Part shown: one piece after another, positions 1-8,808 of the stretch
Layout: the number at the start of each line of letters is the position of its first letter
How positions within the stretch are numbered: position 1 is the first letter of the stretch
Assembly (NCBI GenBank): GCA_900757705.1
Contig: CAAEOW010000028.1
Span: 1 to 45,234, forward strand
Origin: an uncultured Collinsella sp.
GTDB taxonomy: Bacteria; Actinomycetota; Coriobacteriia; Coriobacteriales; Coriobacteriaceae
Direction: 5' to 3'
Length of the DNA: 45,234 bases
Notes under the pieces: generated by a model
Database searches by the model: none
What the model was told of the DNA's origin: nothing
What the model saw: only the letters and a program-made list of their open reading frames with translations
Position numbers and translations under genes: made by a program

Positions 1-921
1 ATACTCAGCATCGCTGAACAGGCACGGACGCACGTTGCCATCGGCCGTCAGGCGCAGACGGTTGCAATTCGCGCAAAAATGGTTGGACATGGCGCTAATG
101 AAGCCGACCGTTCCCGCCGCACCCGGAAAGTGCCAGTAGCGCGCAGGGCCCGCGCCGGCAGGAGCGTCGTTGATGTCGAGCGGCTCGAGCTCGGCCAGCC
201 CCGTCGCGGCGACCCCGGTATTGATGCGCGCCCGCAGTTCGTCGCTCGGCACGGTATCGCTCGCGTCCCACAGCTCGGGATTGAGCGCGGGCGCATGCGG
301 GTCCACAGCGCAATGCGAGCTCGTACGCTCGTCGCCGATGGGCATGTACTCGATAAAGCGCAGGTGGATGGGGCGGTCGACGGTCAGCCGCGTAAGAGCC
401 GCCACATCCTGGTTGAGCCGACGCACCACAACGCAGTTGACCTTAACGGGCTCAAAGCCCCAAGCCAGCGCCGCGTCGATGCCGGCCATGGTCTGTTCGA
501 GCCGGCCCAGGTGCGTGATCTTTCCAAAGAGCGTAGGGTCGAGCGTGTCGAGCGAGATGTTGACGCGATTAAGCCCCGCGTCTTTGAGCTGCGGCGCCAG
601 CTTGGGCAGCAGGGCGCCGTTGGTGGTAAGCGAGATGTCCTCGATCTGCGGAATCGCGCGGATGTCGCGAATGAGCGGGATAATACGGCGGCTGACCAGC
701 GGCTCGCCACCCGTCAGGCGTACGCGGCGAATTCCCTCCCCCGCCACCAGGCGCACAAAGCGGGCGATTTCCTCGGCGCTGAGCAGCTCGTCGTGCGCGC
801 GGGGCGCCACGCCATCGGCCGGCATGCAGTAAATGCAGCGGAAATTGCACTTGTCGGTAACGGCAATGCGCAGGTAGTTGATATCGCGACCAAAGCCGTC
901 ATGTTGCACGTGCCCGTCCAC
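1..921 (-). CDS. moaA: GTP 3',8-cyclase MoaA, N-terminal part (cut by window edge)
   Basis: Radical-SAM enzyme for the first step of molybdenum cofactor synthesis, GTP to 3',8-cyclo-GTP, in the cytoplasm. The minus-strand frame is open from a GTG at 921 to the window edge, giving 307 residues. The radical-SAM cysteines are C25, C29 and C32 in KCNFRCIYC. The sequence LTGGEPL follows, and the second cluster-binding motif is visible in CANCNRLRLTADG near the edge. The start was chosen because GGAGG lies 4 nt upstream and the residues after it match the family start (GFGRDINYLRIAVTDKC). The last residues, including the usual C-terminal Gly-Gly, lie outside the window. Identification is firm; the exact start is moderately sure because a second GTG lies 12 nt downstream. 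Confidence 0.95.
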   Translation of the reverse strand, partial: MDGHVQHDGFGRDINYLRIAVTDKCNFRCIYCMPADGVAPRAHDELLSAEEIARFVRLVAGEGIRRVRLTGGEPLVSRRIIPLIRDIRAIPQIEDISLTTNGALLPKLAPQLKDAGLNRVNISLDTLDPTLFGKITHLGRLEQTMAGIDAALAWGFEPVKVNCVVVRRLNQDVAALTRLTVDRPIHLRFIEYMPIGDERTSSHCAVDPHAPALNPELWDASDTVPSDELRARINTGVAATGLAELEPLDINDAPAGAGPARYWHFPGAAGTVGFISAMSNHFCANCNRLRLTADGNVRPCLFSDAEY

Positions 922-1054
922 GCAGCCTCCCCTCACGCGGCGTTTTATTCTTCGGAAAACATAATACCGCACGAGAGAATCATGCCGACACCCGTACGAC
1001 AGGACAGGTCGCTTCGAGCAAAACGGACTTTCCAAGCCCATCCTCAGCATACAA

Positions 1055-1115
1055 ACCATCACAACATTCGATGCTTTTTCCGATTTTGGCGAAAAACGTC
1101 GAATGTTGTGATGGT
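1055..1115. repeat. 61-nt palindromic repeat, copy 1
   Basis: Stem ACCATCACAACATTCGA pairs perfectly with TCGAATGTTGTGATGGT. An inner TTTTTC/GAAAAA pair closes around CGATTTTGGC. A second copy at 2297-2357 differs at only two bases. The two copies bracket the DUF559-like gene at 1156-2193. No typical U-tract follows, so a simple terminator is less likely than a REP-like dispersed element. Confidence 0.85.
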
Positions 1116-1155
1116 CTGCCTGCCCACAGCACCCCGTAGAAGGGCCAGAACGCCC

Positions 1156-2193
1156 CTAAAGGCCACCACCCCAGTGTCGAATCACGAATTCTCGCAGGTC
1201 GTTTTGACGTTTCTGGAACGCTTCGCTTCGGTCGCACGTGAGACCCATAGCGAGTGCGATGGCGTTCACCGCCCGGTGCAATTGCAGCTGGTGGGCAAAC
1301 TGAGTCCCGGTGAGGACGATCATCCTAAAGCCCAGCGCGCTCAGCACGGTCATACGCTCCGCATCCGACGCGCTGCGCTGTTTATCAAGATGGTCCGAAC
1401 CGTTGTATTCAATTCCCGTACCGCTCGCAGGCGCATATACGTCAATCTCGAAATACCCGGCCTTAGCGAGATACTTGAACTCGCTGGGAACATCGACCCG
1501 ATGGTTGAGCTCGATCTTGGCGTATCCCAGCCCTCCCTGGGAACGTTTTGCTACGACCATGATTGCGGTGGCCGTCTCCATGGGCGATCGCGCGCCATCG
1601 TGCACGCGTTTGAGCACGGCGGCCGCGCGTATGGCCCCCTGACGAGATCGATTCTCATCGCAATAAGCAATCAAGTCGGCAACGGTATACCTCTGCCCCA
1701 TCTCGATATAATCGTCTGTCGACAGATGATTCAAATGGTATCGGGCGCAGATTTCATACCCATATTCCAGCTGCTCGGGCTCGCTCATCCACGAACCCGC
1801 TTGGACAAAGCACATGACCTCATCAACCACTAGAAGGCCCTCTGCCACCTCAAGAAGATGGTCTGGAGGTACCGGCGCCCCAAACACGTGGCACCTAAAT
1901 CCAGCCGGCGTCGAGCGCTCAAAATCGAAGTTGACGAGCGTGTCGATATGACCGAGCTCTTCTCGTGGAATACCAAGCGAAACCAGATAGTCGGTAACGA
2001 TCCCAACTGCCGCTGAAGCCCTCAGCCCCTTGACATCGAGTCCCAATTTGGACAGGCCCGCAGTCGGCTCCGCCTCGTTAGCAAGCGAGTCCTCATCGTA
2101 TAGGCTGCTTGCTCGCGAGAGCGGCTCGGACGGGCGCGCCACGTTGTGGTACAGCCAGGCAGTCTTATGGGACAGGACGATCGGCAGGTCCAT
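1156..2193 (-). CDS. DUF559-like (Vsr/PD-(D/E)XK-fold) protein, function unknown
   Basis: This 345-aa protein is not a recognised named gene. Its C-terminal third (about residues 230-310) resembles the DUF559/Vsr nuclease fold: FEIDVYAPASGTGIEYNGSDH supplies an acidic D...E pair, followed by a conserved Arg/Asp helix (DAERM) and the strand LGFRMIVLT. The N-terminal two thirds (YDEDSLANEAEP onward) look like the variable half of proteins common in Coriobacteriia, often described as endonuclease-domain proteins. There is no signal peptide or membrane segment. The start is ATG with GGAGGG 3 nt upstream. It stands alone, bracketed by two copies of a 61-nt palindrome, which suggests movement as a cassette. 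Nuclease activity is inferred from fold motifs only; a defence or cell-surface-independent regulatory role is equally open. Confidence 0.7.
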   Translation of the reverse strand: MDLPIVLSHKTAWLYHNVARPSEPLSRASSLYDEDSLANEAEPTAGLSKLGLDVKGLRASAAVGIVTDYLVSLGIPREELGHIDTLVNFDFERSTPAGFRCHVFGAPVPPDHLLEVAEGLLVVDEVMCFVQAGSWMSEPEQLEYGYEICARYHLNHLSTDDYIEMGQRYTVADLIAYCDENRSRQGAIRAAAVLKRVHDGARSPMETATAIMVVAKRSQGGLGYAKIELNHRVDVPSEFKYLAKAGYFEIDVYAPASGTGIEYNGSDHLDKQRSASDAERMTVLSALGFRMIVLTGTQFAHQLQLHRAVNAIALAMGLTCDRSEAFQKRQNDLREFVIRHWGGGL

Positions 2194-2296
2194 GAGCCCT
2201 CCAATGGAGTCGGATAACCAACCTTATTCCCCTGCCCACGGGTCCGCACACCTTCGTGCGCAAGAAAGCGATTCCACCCGATCGAGTGGTAGAAAA

Positions 2297-2357
2297 ACCA
2301 TCGCAACATTCGATGCTTTTTCCGATTTTGGCAAAAAACGTCGAATGTTGTGATGGT
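2297..2357. repeat. 61-nt palindromic repeat, copy 2
   Basis: Same 17-bp outer stem and inner TTTTTC/aaaaa stem as 1055-1115, with G for A at the seventh base and A for G in the loop. It lies between the DUF559-like gene start and the 3' end of the ABC exporter operon, in a 215-bp gap that otherwise shows no gene. Confidence 0.85.
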
Positions 2358-2408
2358 TTGAGGCGAGGTGAGGGGGCACGGAGGGCCAAAGCATCGTGCT
2401 CGAACGGG

Positions 2409-4307
2409 TTAATCCAACTCTTTTAAGCCACGCGCCAGCTGCCAGTACTCGCCGTGCTGGGCGAGCAGCTCTTCGTGGGTGCCGCGTTCGATAATGCGGC
2501 CGTGTTCGAGGACCATGATGGCGTCGGCGTCGCGGACGGTGGACAGGCGGTGCGCGATCATAAACGTGGTGCGTCCGCGCATGATGCGATCCATGCCGCG
2601 CTCGATGAGCTTTTCGGTGCGCGTGTCGATGGAGCTCGTGGCCTCGTCCAGGATGAGCACCGGCGGATCGGCGACGGCCACGCGCGCGATGGCGAGCAGC
2701 TGGCGCTGGCCCTGCGACAGGTTGGCACCGTCGGCCGTGACCGGCGTGTCGTAGCCCCTAGGCAGGCGGCGGATAAACGAGTCGGCGCAGGCTGCCTCGG
2801 CGGCGGCACGCACCTCCTCGTCGGTCGCGTCGAGCTTGCCAAAGCGGATGTTCTGCGCAATGGTGCCGCTAAACAGGTGCGTGTCCTGCAGCACAATGCC
2901 GAGCGACCCGCGCAGGCTGGCCTTGGCAATGTGCTTGACGTCGATGCCATCGTACGTGATCTCGCCGTCATCGACCTCGTAGAAGCGGTTAATGAGGTTG
3001 GTGATGGTCGTCTTTCCGGCACCCGTCGAGCCCACAAACGCGATCTTTTGCCCCGGCTTGGCAAACAGGTTGAGGTCCGTGAGCACACGGGTGCCCGGCA
3101 CATAGGAAAAGTCCACGGCATGGAAGCGCACGTCGCCGGCAAGCGGGACCAAGCCGCACGTGAGCTCGGTACCGTCAGCAGCCACCGCGCGGCCCGACTC
3201 ATCAACGTCCGCCACGTCATGCAGGTGCCCGTAGACGCCCACGCCCTGGCCCTCGGGAATCTTCCACGCCCATGCGGCGTCGCCCGTCTGCACCAGCTCC
3301 ACGCGGCCCTCGTCCACCTCGGGCTTAAGGTTCATAGCCGCAAACAGGCGCTCGGCGCCGGCCAACGCATTGAGTAAGAAGTTGCCGAGCTGCGTAAACT
3401 GGTTGATGGGCATGGCCGCCTGGCGCACAAAGACCAGGTAGCTCGCGAGCGCACCTACGTCGGCGAGCCCCTTGATGCAGAGCATGCCACCCGCCACGGC
3501 GACGATGGCATAGTTGACGTAGCCAATCACGACGGTCATGGGCACCATGGAGTTGGCATAGCTCACCGCGGCGGTGCCGGTGCGACGAAGTTCGTCGTTG
3601 CGGCAGGTGAAGCCGGCGACATTCGCTACCTCGCGGTTAAAGACCTTGATGACCTTTTGGCCCGAGACCATCTCTTCGATATATCCGTCCAAGTCGCCAA
3701 GCGATGCCTGCTGGGCGGCAAAGAAACGCTTAGAGCGCGCGCCCGAGTAGCGCGCGTACAGCACAATGGCCACATCGCACACGAGCGTGATAATCGTGAG
3801 CTGCCAGTTAAGGATGATGAGCATGGCCGTGGTGCCCACAACCTGAATGGCGGCCTGAATCACGTTGGCAAAGCTGTTGTTGAGCGCCTCGGAGACGGTG
3901 TCGACGTCGTTGGTGAAAAAGCTCATGATGTCGCCCGAGCGCGTGCTGTCAAAATAACTGAGCGGCAGCGTCTGGATGTGCGCGAACAGGTCGCGGCGAA
4001 TATCGGACACCACGCGTTGGGCCGCGCGCACCATGATCTGTGAGTAGCCCAGAGCCGAGAGCACGCCCGCGGCGTAGATGATCGCCGTCAGGATGACCTG
4101 CTTGGCGAGCAGTTCCTCCCCGCCCGTGGCCAAACCGTTAACGATGGGGCGCACCATGTAGGTACCGGCGAGGCTCGCGATGGCGGCGACGGAGGCGAGC
4201 ACGCCCACCGCGAGCAGCGAGAACTTGGCGTGGCCCATGTAGGAGAGCAGGCGGCGCACCGTGCGCTTGAGGTCGGCCGGGCGTGCTTGGGCTGCGGTCT
4301 TAGGCAT
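2409..4307 (-). CDS. ABC exporter half-transporter, catalytic partner of a heterodimer
   Basis: This 632-aa protein has an N-terminal six-helix exporter domain (LLSYMGHAKFSLLAVGVLAS onward) and a C-terminal ATPase domain. Walker A is GSTGAGKTT, Walker B plus catalytic Glu is LILDEATSSID, and the H-loop is IAHRLSTV. The signature is LSQGQ instead of LSGGQ. This is the pattern of the TM288/LmrD-type subunit of heterodimeric exporters: its signature faces the degenerate ATPase site of the partner. A stretch of about 55 extra residues (WAWKIPEGQGVGVYGHLHDV onward) sits between the membrane and ATPase domains. The start ATG at 4307 overlaps the end of the upstream partner by 8 nt, with AAGGGGG as ribosome-binding site, so the two are translationally coupled. 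Substrate (drug, lipid or peptide) is unknown; the MATE gene next door favours a drug or xenobiotic context. Confidence 0.92.
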   Translation of the reverse strand: MPKTAAQARPADLKRTVRRLLSYMGHAKFSLLAVGVLASVAAIASLAGTYMVRPIVNGLATGGEELLAKQVILTAIIYAAGVLSALGYSQIMVRAAQRVVSDIRRDLFAHIQTLPLSYFDSTRSGDIMSFFTNDVDTVSEALNNSFANVIQAAIQVVGTTAMLIILNWQLTIITLVCDVAIVLYARYSGARSKRFFAAQQASLGDLDGYIEEMVSGQKVIKVFNREVANVAGFTCRNDELRRTGTAAVSYANSMVPMTVVIGYVNYAIVAVAGGMLCIKGLADVGALASYLVFVRQAAMPINQFTQLGNFLLNALAGAERLFAAMNLKPEVDEGRVELVQTGDAAWAWKIPEGQGVGVYGHLHDVADVDESGRAVAADGTELTCGLVPLAGDVRFHAVDFSYVPGTRVLTDLNLFAKPGQKIAFVGSTGAGKTTITNLINRFYEVDDGEITYDGIDVKHIAKASLRGSLGIVLQDTHLFSGTIAQNIRFGKLDATDEEVRAAAEAACADSFIRRLPRGYDTPVTADGANLSQGQRQLLAIARVAVADPPVLILDEATSSIDTRTEKLIERGMDRIMRGRTTFMIAHRLSTVRDADAIMVLEHGRIIERGTHEELLAQHGEYWQLARGLKELD

Positions 4308-6129
4308 GGCGCTTACCCCCTTCCACGGGTAATCCGCTGGGGACGGAGGAAAACGAATCGTTCGCGCAGCCATCGTCGCAGCCGTCGCCGGTGTCTGCGT
4401 TCCCCGCAAACTCCATCTGCGAGGCATAAATCTCCTGATAAATGGCGTCGCCCGCCAGCAGATCCTCGTGCGTGCCCACGCCGTGGACACGACCGTCGTC
4501 CAACACCACAATGTGATCGGCATCCATGACGCTCGCGATGCGCTGGGCGATGATGAGCACGGTCGTATCGGGAATCCGAGCAATATGCTCGCGAATCTTA
4601 GCGTCGGTCGCCATATCGACCGCGCTGGTGGAGTCATCAAAAATGAGCACGCGCGGATGCTTGAGCAGCGTGCGCGCGATGCACAGGCGCTGCTTCTGGC
4701 CACCCGAAACACCGGCGCCGCCTTGGCCCAACTCGCCGTCCAGCCCGCCGATGCGATCAAGGAACTCGTCCACGCACGCCGCGCGGCAAGCCGCAAGGAG
4801 CCCATCGTCCGACGCCTGCGGATTGCCCCACTGCAGGTTCTCGCGCACGGTACCCGTAAACAGCACGTTCTTTTGTAGCACGATGCCCACGGCGTCGCGC
4901 AAGGCGGCCAGGTCGTAATCGCGCACATCGCGCCCGCCCACGAGCACGGCGCCTTCGGTGGCGTCGTACAGGCGCGCGATCAGCTGCACAAGCGAGCTCT
5001 TGCCCGAGCCCGTGCCGCCGAGGATGCCCACCGTCGAGCCGCTCTCGATGCGAAGGTCGATATGTTCGAGCACATCCTCGGCTGCATCCTCGCGGTACTT
5101 AAACGACACGTCGCGAAACTCGATGCTTCCGTCGGCCACCCCGTGCACGGCAGTGGCAGCGTCGGGCGCCTGGATAAGCGAACGCTCGTCGAGCACCCGC
5201 GAGATGCGCTCCACGCTGGCGAGTGCGCGGGTGAGCAGCAAAAACACGTTGGAGATCATCATGAGCGAGTTCATGATCAACAGCACATAGCTCATAAAGC
5301 CCGTGAGCGAGCCCACGCCGAGCTCGCCGGCAAGGATCATGCGACCGCCGATCCACAGAATGGAAAGCGCCGCCACGTACATCGACAGCTGAAACACCGG
5401 CAGGTTGAGCACGGCGTTGCCGAAGGTCTTGGTCGCCGTATGCGCGAGCTCGGTATTGACGGCGTCGAACTTGGCCTCCTCGTGCTCGGCACGCACGTAC
5501 GCCTTGACGGCGCGCACGGCGGTGAGGTCCTCCTGCACCACACCGTTGAGATGGTCCATCGAGGTCTGCAGCTGGCGGTAGAGCGGACTGACGCGATAGG
5601 TGATAACGCCCAGCACGATCGCCAGCACCGGCAGGATGATCGCGAAAACGGTGGCGAGCGGACGCGACAGCACCAGCGCATAGACCAAGCCGACGATGAG
5701 CGTCACGGGGCCGCGCACCATGGGGCGAAAGCCGTTGCCGATGGCGTTTTGGATGACGGTGATATCGGTGGTCATGCGCGTGACGAGCGAGCTGGCATCG
5801 TAGTTGTCCAGATTGCCAAAGGCGAGCGTCTGAATCTTGCGATACTCCGCCTCGCGCAGGTTAGCGCCCAGCCCCGAGGCAACGCGGGCAGACGTGCGCG
5901 CATAGCCCAAGCCAAGTACCAGCGAAAATGCAGCGCATATCAACATATACGTGCCCTGCAACAGCATATAGTTGATGTCGCCCGCGGGCACGCCCACGTC
6001 GATGATATTTGCCATGATGACCGGGATAAACAGCTCGAGCGCCGTCTCGGCCGTCACAAAGAGCACGCCGAGCATGGCATCGCGGCGGTATGCCCCCAGA
6101 TAGGAAAACAAAATCTTGAGATTGCGCAC
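4300..6129 (-). CDS. ABC exporter half-transporter, degenerate-site partner
   Basis: This 609-aa half-transporter has membrane helices in residues 15-310 and an ATPase domain from about 335. Walker A is GGTGSGKSS (about 371-379) and the signature VSGGQ is canonical (474-478). The residue after Walker B is Asp499 (LIFDDSTS) instead of catalytic Glu, and the H-loop has Gln529 (IIAQRIASV) instead of His. These are the hallmark losses of the TM287/LmrC-type subunit, so the pair should work as a heterodimer with one hydrolytic site. The start is GTG at 6129 preceded by GGGGGAUG; an overlapping ATG 10 nt upstream lies in another frame and gives no ABC protein. Transcription is divergent from the MATE gene across a 261-bp intergenic region. 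Confidence 0.93.
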   Translation of the reverse strand: MRNLKILFSYLGAYRRDAMLGVLFVTAETALELFIPVIMANIIDVGVPAGDINYMLLQGTYMLICAAFSLVLGLGYARTSARVASGLGANLREAEYRKIQTLAFGNLDNYDASSLVTRMTTDITVIQNAIGNGFRPMVRGPVTLIVGLVYALVLSRPLATVFAIILPVLAIVLGVITYRVSPLYRQLQTSMDHLNGVVQEDLTAVRAVKAYVRAEHEEAKFDAVNTELAHTATKTFGNAVLNLPVFQLSMYVAALSILWIGGRMILAGELGVGSLTGFMSYVLLIMNSLMMISNVFLLLTRALASVERISRVLDERSLIQAPDAATAVHGVADGSIEFRDVSFKYREDAAEDVLEHIDLRIESGSTVGILGGTGSGKSSLVQLIARLYDATEGAVLVGGRDVRDYDLAALRDAVGIVLQKNVLFTGTVRENLQWGNPQASDDGLLAACRAACVDEFLDRIGGLDGELGQGGAGVSGGQKQRLCIARTLLKHPRVLIFDDSTSAVDMATDAKIREHIARIPDTTVLIIAQRIASVMDADHIVVLDDGRVHGVGTHEDLLAGDAIYQEIYASQMEFAGNADTGDGCDDGCANDSFSSVPSGLPVEGGKRHA

Positions 6130-6317
6130 GCAGGTTCATCCCCCATCAAACGTTGTTCGCAAACCCACGTATTATGGCGCGCCGTGCAGCGGTGTCAAGT
6201 GTTCCGAAATCGATTTCTGTAAGGCTAGTGCAGGCACCAAGCTCGCAGGACGCGCCCCTGTATTCAATTGGAAATGAACGCGAGCGTGACTTTTTCGCCC
6301 CGTCGTCATCACAAACC

Positions 6318-6353
6318 TTGACTCTACAATCGTTATAGGGTTTTCACTACACT
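6318..6353 (+). promoter_or_regulatory. Candidate MerR-type promoter/operator for the MATE-merR unit
   Basis: TTGACT at 6318-6323 could be a -35 box. It is followed by an imperfect dyad, ACTCTACAATCGTTATAGGGT (6321-6341; 14 of 21 positions symmetric). MerR-family regulators bind a dyad placed between widely spaced -35 and -10 elements; TTCACT at 6343-6348 would give a 19-bp spacer, but it is a poor -10. The MerR gene is the second gene of this transcription unit. Confidence 0.4.
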
Positions 6354-6390
6354 GGTAGCTAAACAACCCAAGCCAGAAAGTGCCCCGCCC

Positions 6391-7737
6391 ATGGAACACG
6401 ACCTCACACGCGGCAATGTCCTCAAGACCATCGCGGTCTTTGCCCTGCCCTATATGCTCTCGTACTTTTTGCAGATGCTCTACGGCATGGCCGACCTGTA
6501 CATGATGGGGCAGTTTAGCGGTGCCGCCGGTATCACCGCCGTGGGCAACGGCGCGCAGACGCTCTATATCATTACCGTGACGCTCGTGGGCCTGGCCATG
6601 GGAACGACAGTCATCGTCGGCCACGCCGTGGGTTCGCGCCGCTTCGACCGCGCCGAAGCCGCCATCGGCAACACCATCACGCTCTTTATGGGTGTCTCGG
6701 TGGTGCTGGCCGCTGTCCTGCTCGCACTGTGTCCGCAGATTGTGGCACTCATTGGCACGCCGGCCGAAGCGGTCGAAGGAACCGCCGCCTACCTGCGTAT
6801 CTGCTTTATGGGCATTCCCTTTATCGCCGCGTACAACATCCTCTCGGCCATCTTTCGCGGCCTAGGCGATTCGCGCTCGCCCATGTACGTGATTGGCGTG
6901 GCGTGCATCATCAACATCGCGCTCGACTTTCTGTTTATCGGCCACATGGGGCTCGGCCCCGTAGGCGCCGCACTCGGCACGGTTATCGCACAGACGGCGA
7001 GCGTGGCCCTCGCGCTTGTGTGGCTCAAGAGCCGCCGTACGCACATTCACCTCAAGCGCAGCGACCTGCGCCCCCAGCCCGAGGTGCTCGGCAGCATCCT
7101 TAAGATCGGCGTGCCCGTGGCCGTGCAGGACGGCTGCATCCAGGTGGCGTTTATGTTTATCACCGTCATCGCCAACCACCGCGGCCTGGTTGATGCCGCC
7201 GCCGTGGGCCTGGTCGAAAAGATGATCAGCTTTTTGTTCATTGTGCCGAGTTCCATGGGCGCTACCGTCAGCGCGCTCACGGCGCAAAATGCCGGCGCGG
7301 GCAAGGGCGATCGCGCGCGTCAGGTACTCAAGGACGCCATGACCATCTCGGTGGTGTACGGCTGCCTGATCACGGTGCTGATGTGGCTGGTGGCGCCGGC
7401 GTTTATCGGCTTTTTTGCCAAGGACGCTGCAGTAGTCGCCGCCGGTACCGGCTATATGCGCAGCTATATTTTCGACGCAATTTTTGCCGGCATCCACATT
7501 TGCTTTAGCGGCTTTTTCGCCGCATACGGCAAGAGCTACATCGGCTTTGCGCACAACGTGCTGGCCGTGGCCCTCATTCGCGTGCCCGGCGCTTGGCTGC
7601 TGTCGAACGCCTATTCCGACACGCTGTTCCCCATGGGTATCGCCTCGCCGTGCGGGTCGATTCTGTCGGCGGTCATCTGTGTGATTGCATTTACCGTGCT
7701 CAACCGGCGCGGGGCTTTTGACAAGCTGATAGCGTAG
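6391..7737 (+). CDS. MATE family efflux transporter
   Basis: This 448-aa integral membrane protein has the MATE start (LTRGNVLKTIAVFALPYMLSYFLQMLYGMADLYMMG) split over two helices and twelve predicted hydrophobic segments in two repeats. It exports cationic drugs or metabolites in exchange for Na+ or H+. The repeated family features are visible: GLAMGTTVIVGHAVG in the first half and the matching QNAGAGKGDRA in the second. Length is normal. The ribosome-binding site before ATG 6391 is weak. It is followed after 54 nt by a MerR-family regulator on the same strand and is divergent from the ABC exporter, so the region forms an efflux island. Substrate cannot be read from sequence. Confidence 0.93.
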   Translation: MEHDLTRGNVLKTIAVFALPYMLSYFLQMLYGMADLYMMGQFSGAAGITAVGNGAQTLYIITVTLVGLAMGTTVIVGHAVGSRRFDRAEAAIGNTITLFMGVSVVLAAVLLALCPQIVALIGTPAEAVEGTAAYLRICFMGIPFIAAYNILSAIFRGLGDSRSPMYVIGVACIINIALDFLFIGHMGLGPVGAALGTVIAQTASVALALVWLKSRRTHIHLKRSDLRPQPEVLGSILKIGVPVAVQDGCIQVAFMFITVIANHRGLVDAAAVGLVEKMISFLFIVPSSMGATVSALTAQNAGAGKGDRARQVLKDAMTISVVYGCLITVLMWLVAPAFIGFFAKDAAVVAAGTGYMRSYIFDAIFAGIHICFSGFFAAYGKSYIGFAHNVLAVALIRVPGAWLLSNAYSDTLFPMGIASPCGSILSAVICVIAFTVLNRRGAFDKLIA

Positions 7738-7791
7738 CGGGGCAACGCAGGCCTAGCGCCTCTCCCCTGTTTTACCGAAAGGAGCGGTCCT

Positions 7792-8637
7792 GTGACCGAC
7801 ATGCCAAGCGAACACACCGAGGGCCTGCTCCGCATTGGCGAGGTGGCGCGCTTGCTCAATTTGAGCGTGGGCACACTGCGCCATTACGAACAGATGGGGC
7901 TATTGGAACCGGCATATGTCGATCCGACGAGTGGGTACCGCTACTACGGATCGCGGCAGCTCTCCACCCTCAACACCATCAGCCACCTGCGTGTTCTCAA
8001 CTTGCCGCTCGCACAAATCCGCGAGTTTGTGACAACGCGCGATGTGAACCTCATGCAGCGGCAGCTGGCTCAGCAGCAGGAGCTCATCGAGCGCAAGCGC
8101 AGCGAGCTGGAGCGCGTGTCGCGCAAGATCGATAACCGACTTGCCCTGCTGCACGATGCCCTAAACACCGAGCTCGATACCATTTGCACAATCGATGCGC
8201 CCGAGCTTCACTGCGCCGTGCTGAGCGAACGCGTCAACCCTACCGACGCATATGCGCTGGAATGGCAGATTCGTCAGCTGCAGAAGGGTCAGCACGAGAC
8301 CTTTGTCTTTCTGGGCAACTTGGGCGTCGGGATCGCGCCCGAACGCCTTGCCGCCGGCGACTTTGATGGCTACGACGAGGTTTTTCTGCTGCTGGATGAC
8401 ACGGACGATTACCTGGGCGATGTCGAAGTACGTCCCGCCGCGCGGTGTCTGACGGTCAGCTTCCGCGGCACGCACGGTCAGGCGGCCCCGCGCTATGAGC
8501 GCTTACTCGATTACATGCACGAGCGCGACCTGTCCCCCGCCGGTCCCTCGCGCGAAATCGCCCTCATCGACGACATCATCAGCGACGACCCAGCAACCTA
8601 CGTGACGCAGGTCACGGTGCCGGTCTCTCTAGGCTAG
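7792..8637 (+). CDS. MerR family transcriptional regulator with effector-binding domain
   Basis: This 281-aa regulator has a winged helix-turn-helix at residues 10-80 (RIGEVARLLNLSVGTLRHYE, GLLEP, YRYY) and a long coiled dimerisation helix (about 85-125, rich in Q, E, R). Its C-terminal domain of about 150 residues resembles GyrI/BmrR-type small-molecule-binding domains. It starts at GTG 7792 behind AAAGGAG. It lies 54 nt after the MATE gene on the same strand, so it probably activates that gene in response to a substrate, as BmrR does. The end overlaps the end of the convergent 59-aa ORF by 9 nt. No cysteine set for metal sensing is present in the HTH or linker, arguing against a metal or redox sensor. 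Confidence 0.88.
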   Translation: MTDMPSEHTEGLLRIGEVARLLNLSVGTLRHYEQMGLLEPAYVDPTSGYRYYGSRQLSTLNTISHLRVLNLPLAQIREFVTTRDVNLMQRQLAQQQELIERKRSELERVSRKIDNRLALLHDALNTELDTICTIDAPELHCAVLSERVNPTDAYALEWQIRQLQKGQHETFVFLGNLGVGIAPERLAAGDFDGYDEVFLLLDDTDDYLGDVEVRPAARCLTVSFRGTHGQAAPRYERLLDYMHERDLSPAGPSREIALIDDIISDDPATYVTQVTVPVSLG

Positions 8638-8808
8638 ACCGAGCCTCGCCTCAAACTCGGTCAACGCCTCAAAGGCATCGCGAGATGCACCCGCCGCGCG
8701 CTCGCGCTCGGCAACGCAAATTCGCATCATTAAGCGCTCTTTTGCCTGCACTTGGGAATGCCTCGCGCGCCCTTCCGCCTGCGAGCAATTGCGATTCTCG
8801 ATATCCAT
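8629..8808 (-). CDS. Small hypothetical protein (59 aa) coupled to ligA
   Basis: The ORF begins with ATG inside the ligA stop (TAATG overlap). GGAGG in the last codons of ligA serves as ribosome-binding site, a strong sign of real translation. The product is charged and probably helical (QVQAKERLMMRICVAERERA, EALTEFEARLGL), with no signal peptide or domain that I recognise. It ends in convergent overlap with the merR-family gene. It may be a LigA-associated or unrelated small protein; function unknown. Confidence 0.6.
   Translation of the reverse strand: MDIENRNCSQAEGRARHSQVQAKERLMMRICVAERERAAGASRDAFEALTEFEARLGLA

Noticed and set aside
79..1833. 584-aa plus-strand open frame
   Set aside because: Antisense to moaA and the DUF559-like gene; GC-rich mirror frame with no recognisable domain.
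4308..4928. N-terminal extension of the second ABC subunit to 839 aa
   Set aside because: This part overlaps the ATPase domain of the upstream subunit in another frame; the coupled ATG at 4307 fits the family start.
6205..6218. CGAAATCGATTTCT, similar to the KDG-type operator
   Set aside because: Only a partial match in the ABC/MATE intergenic region, far from a promoter that fits and with no link to KDG genes.
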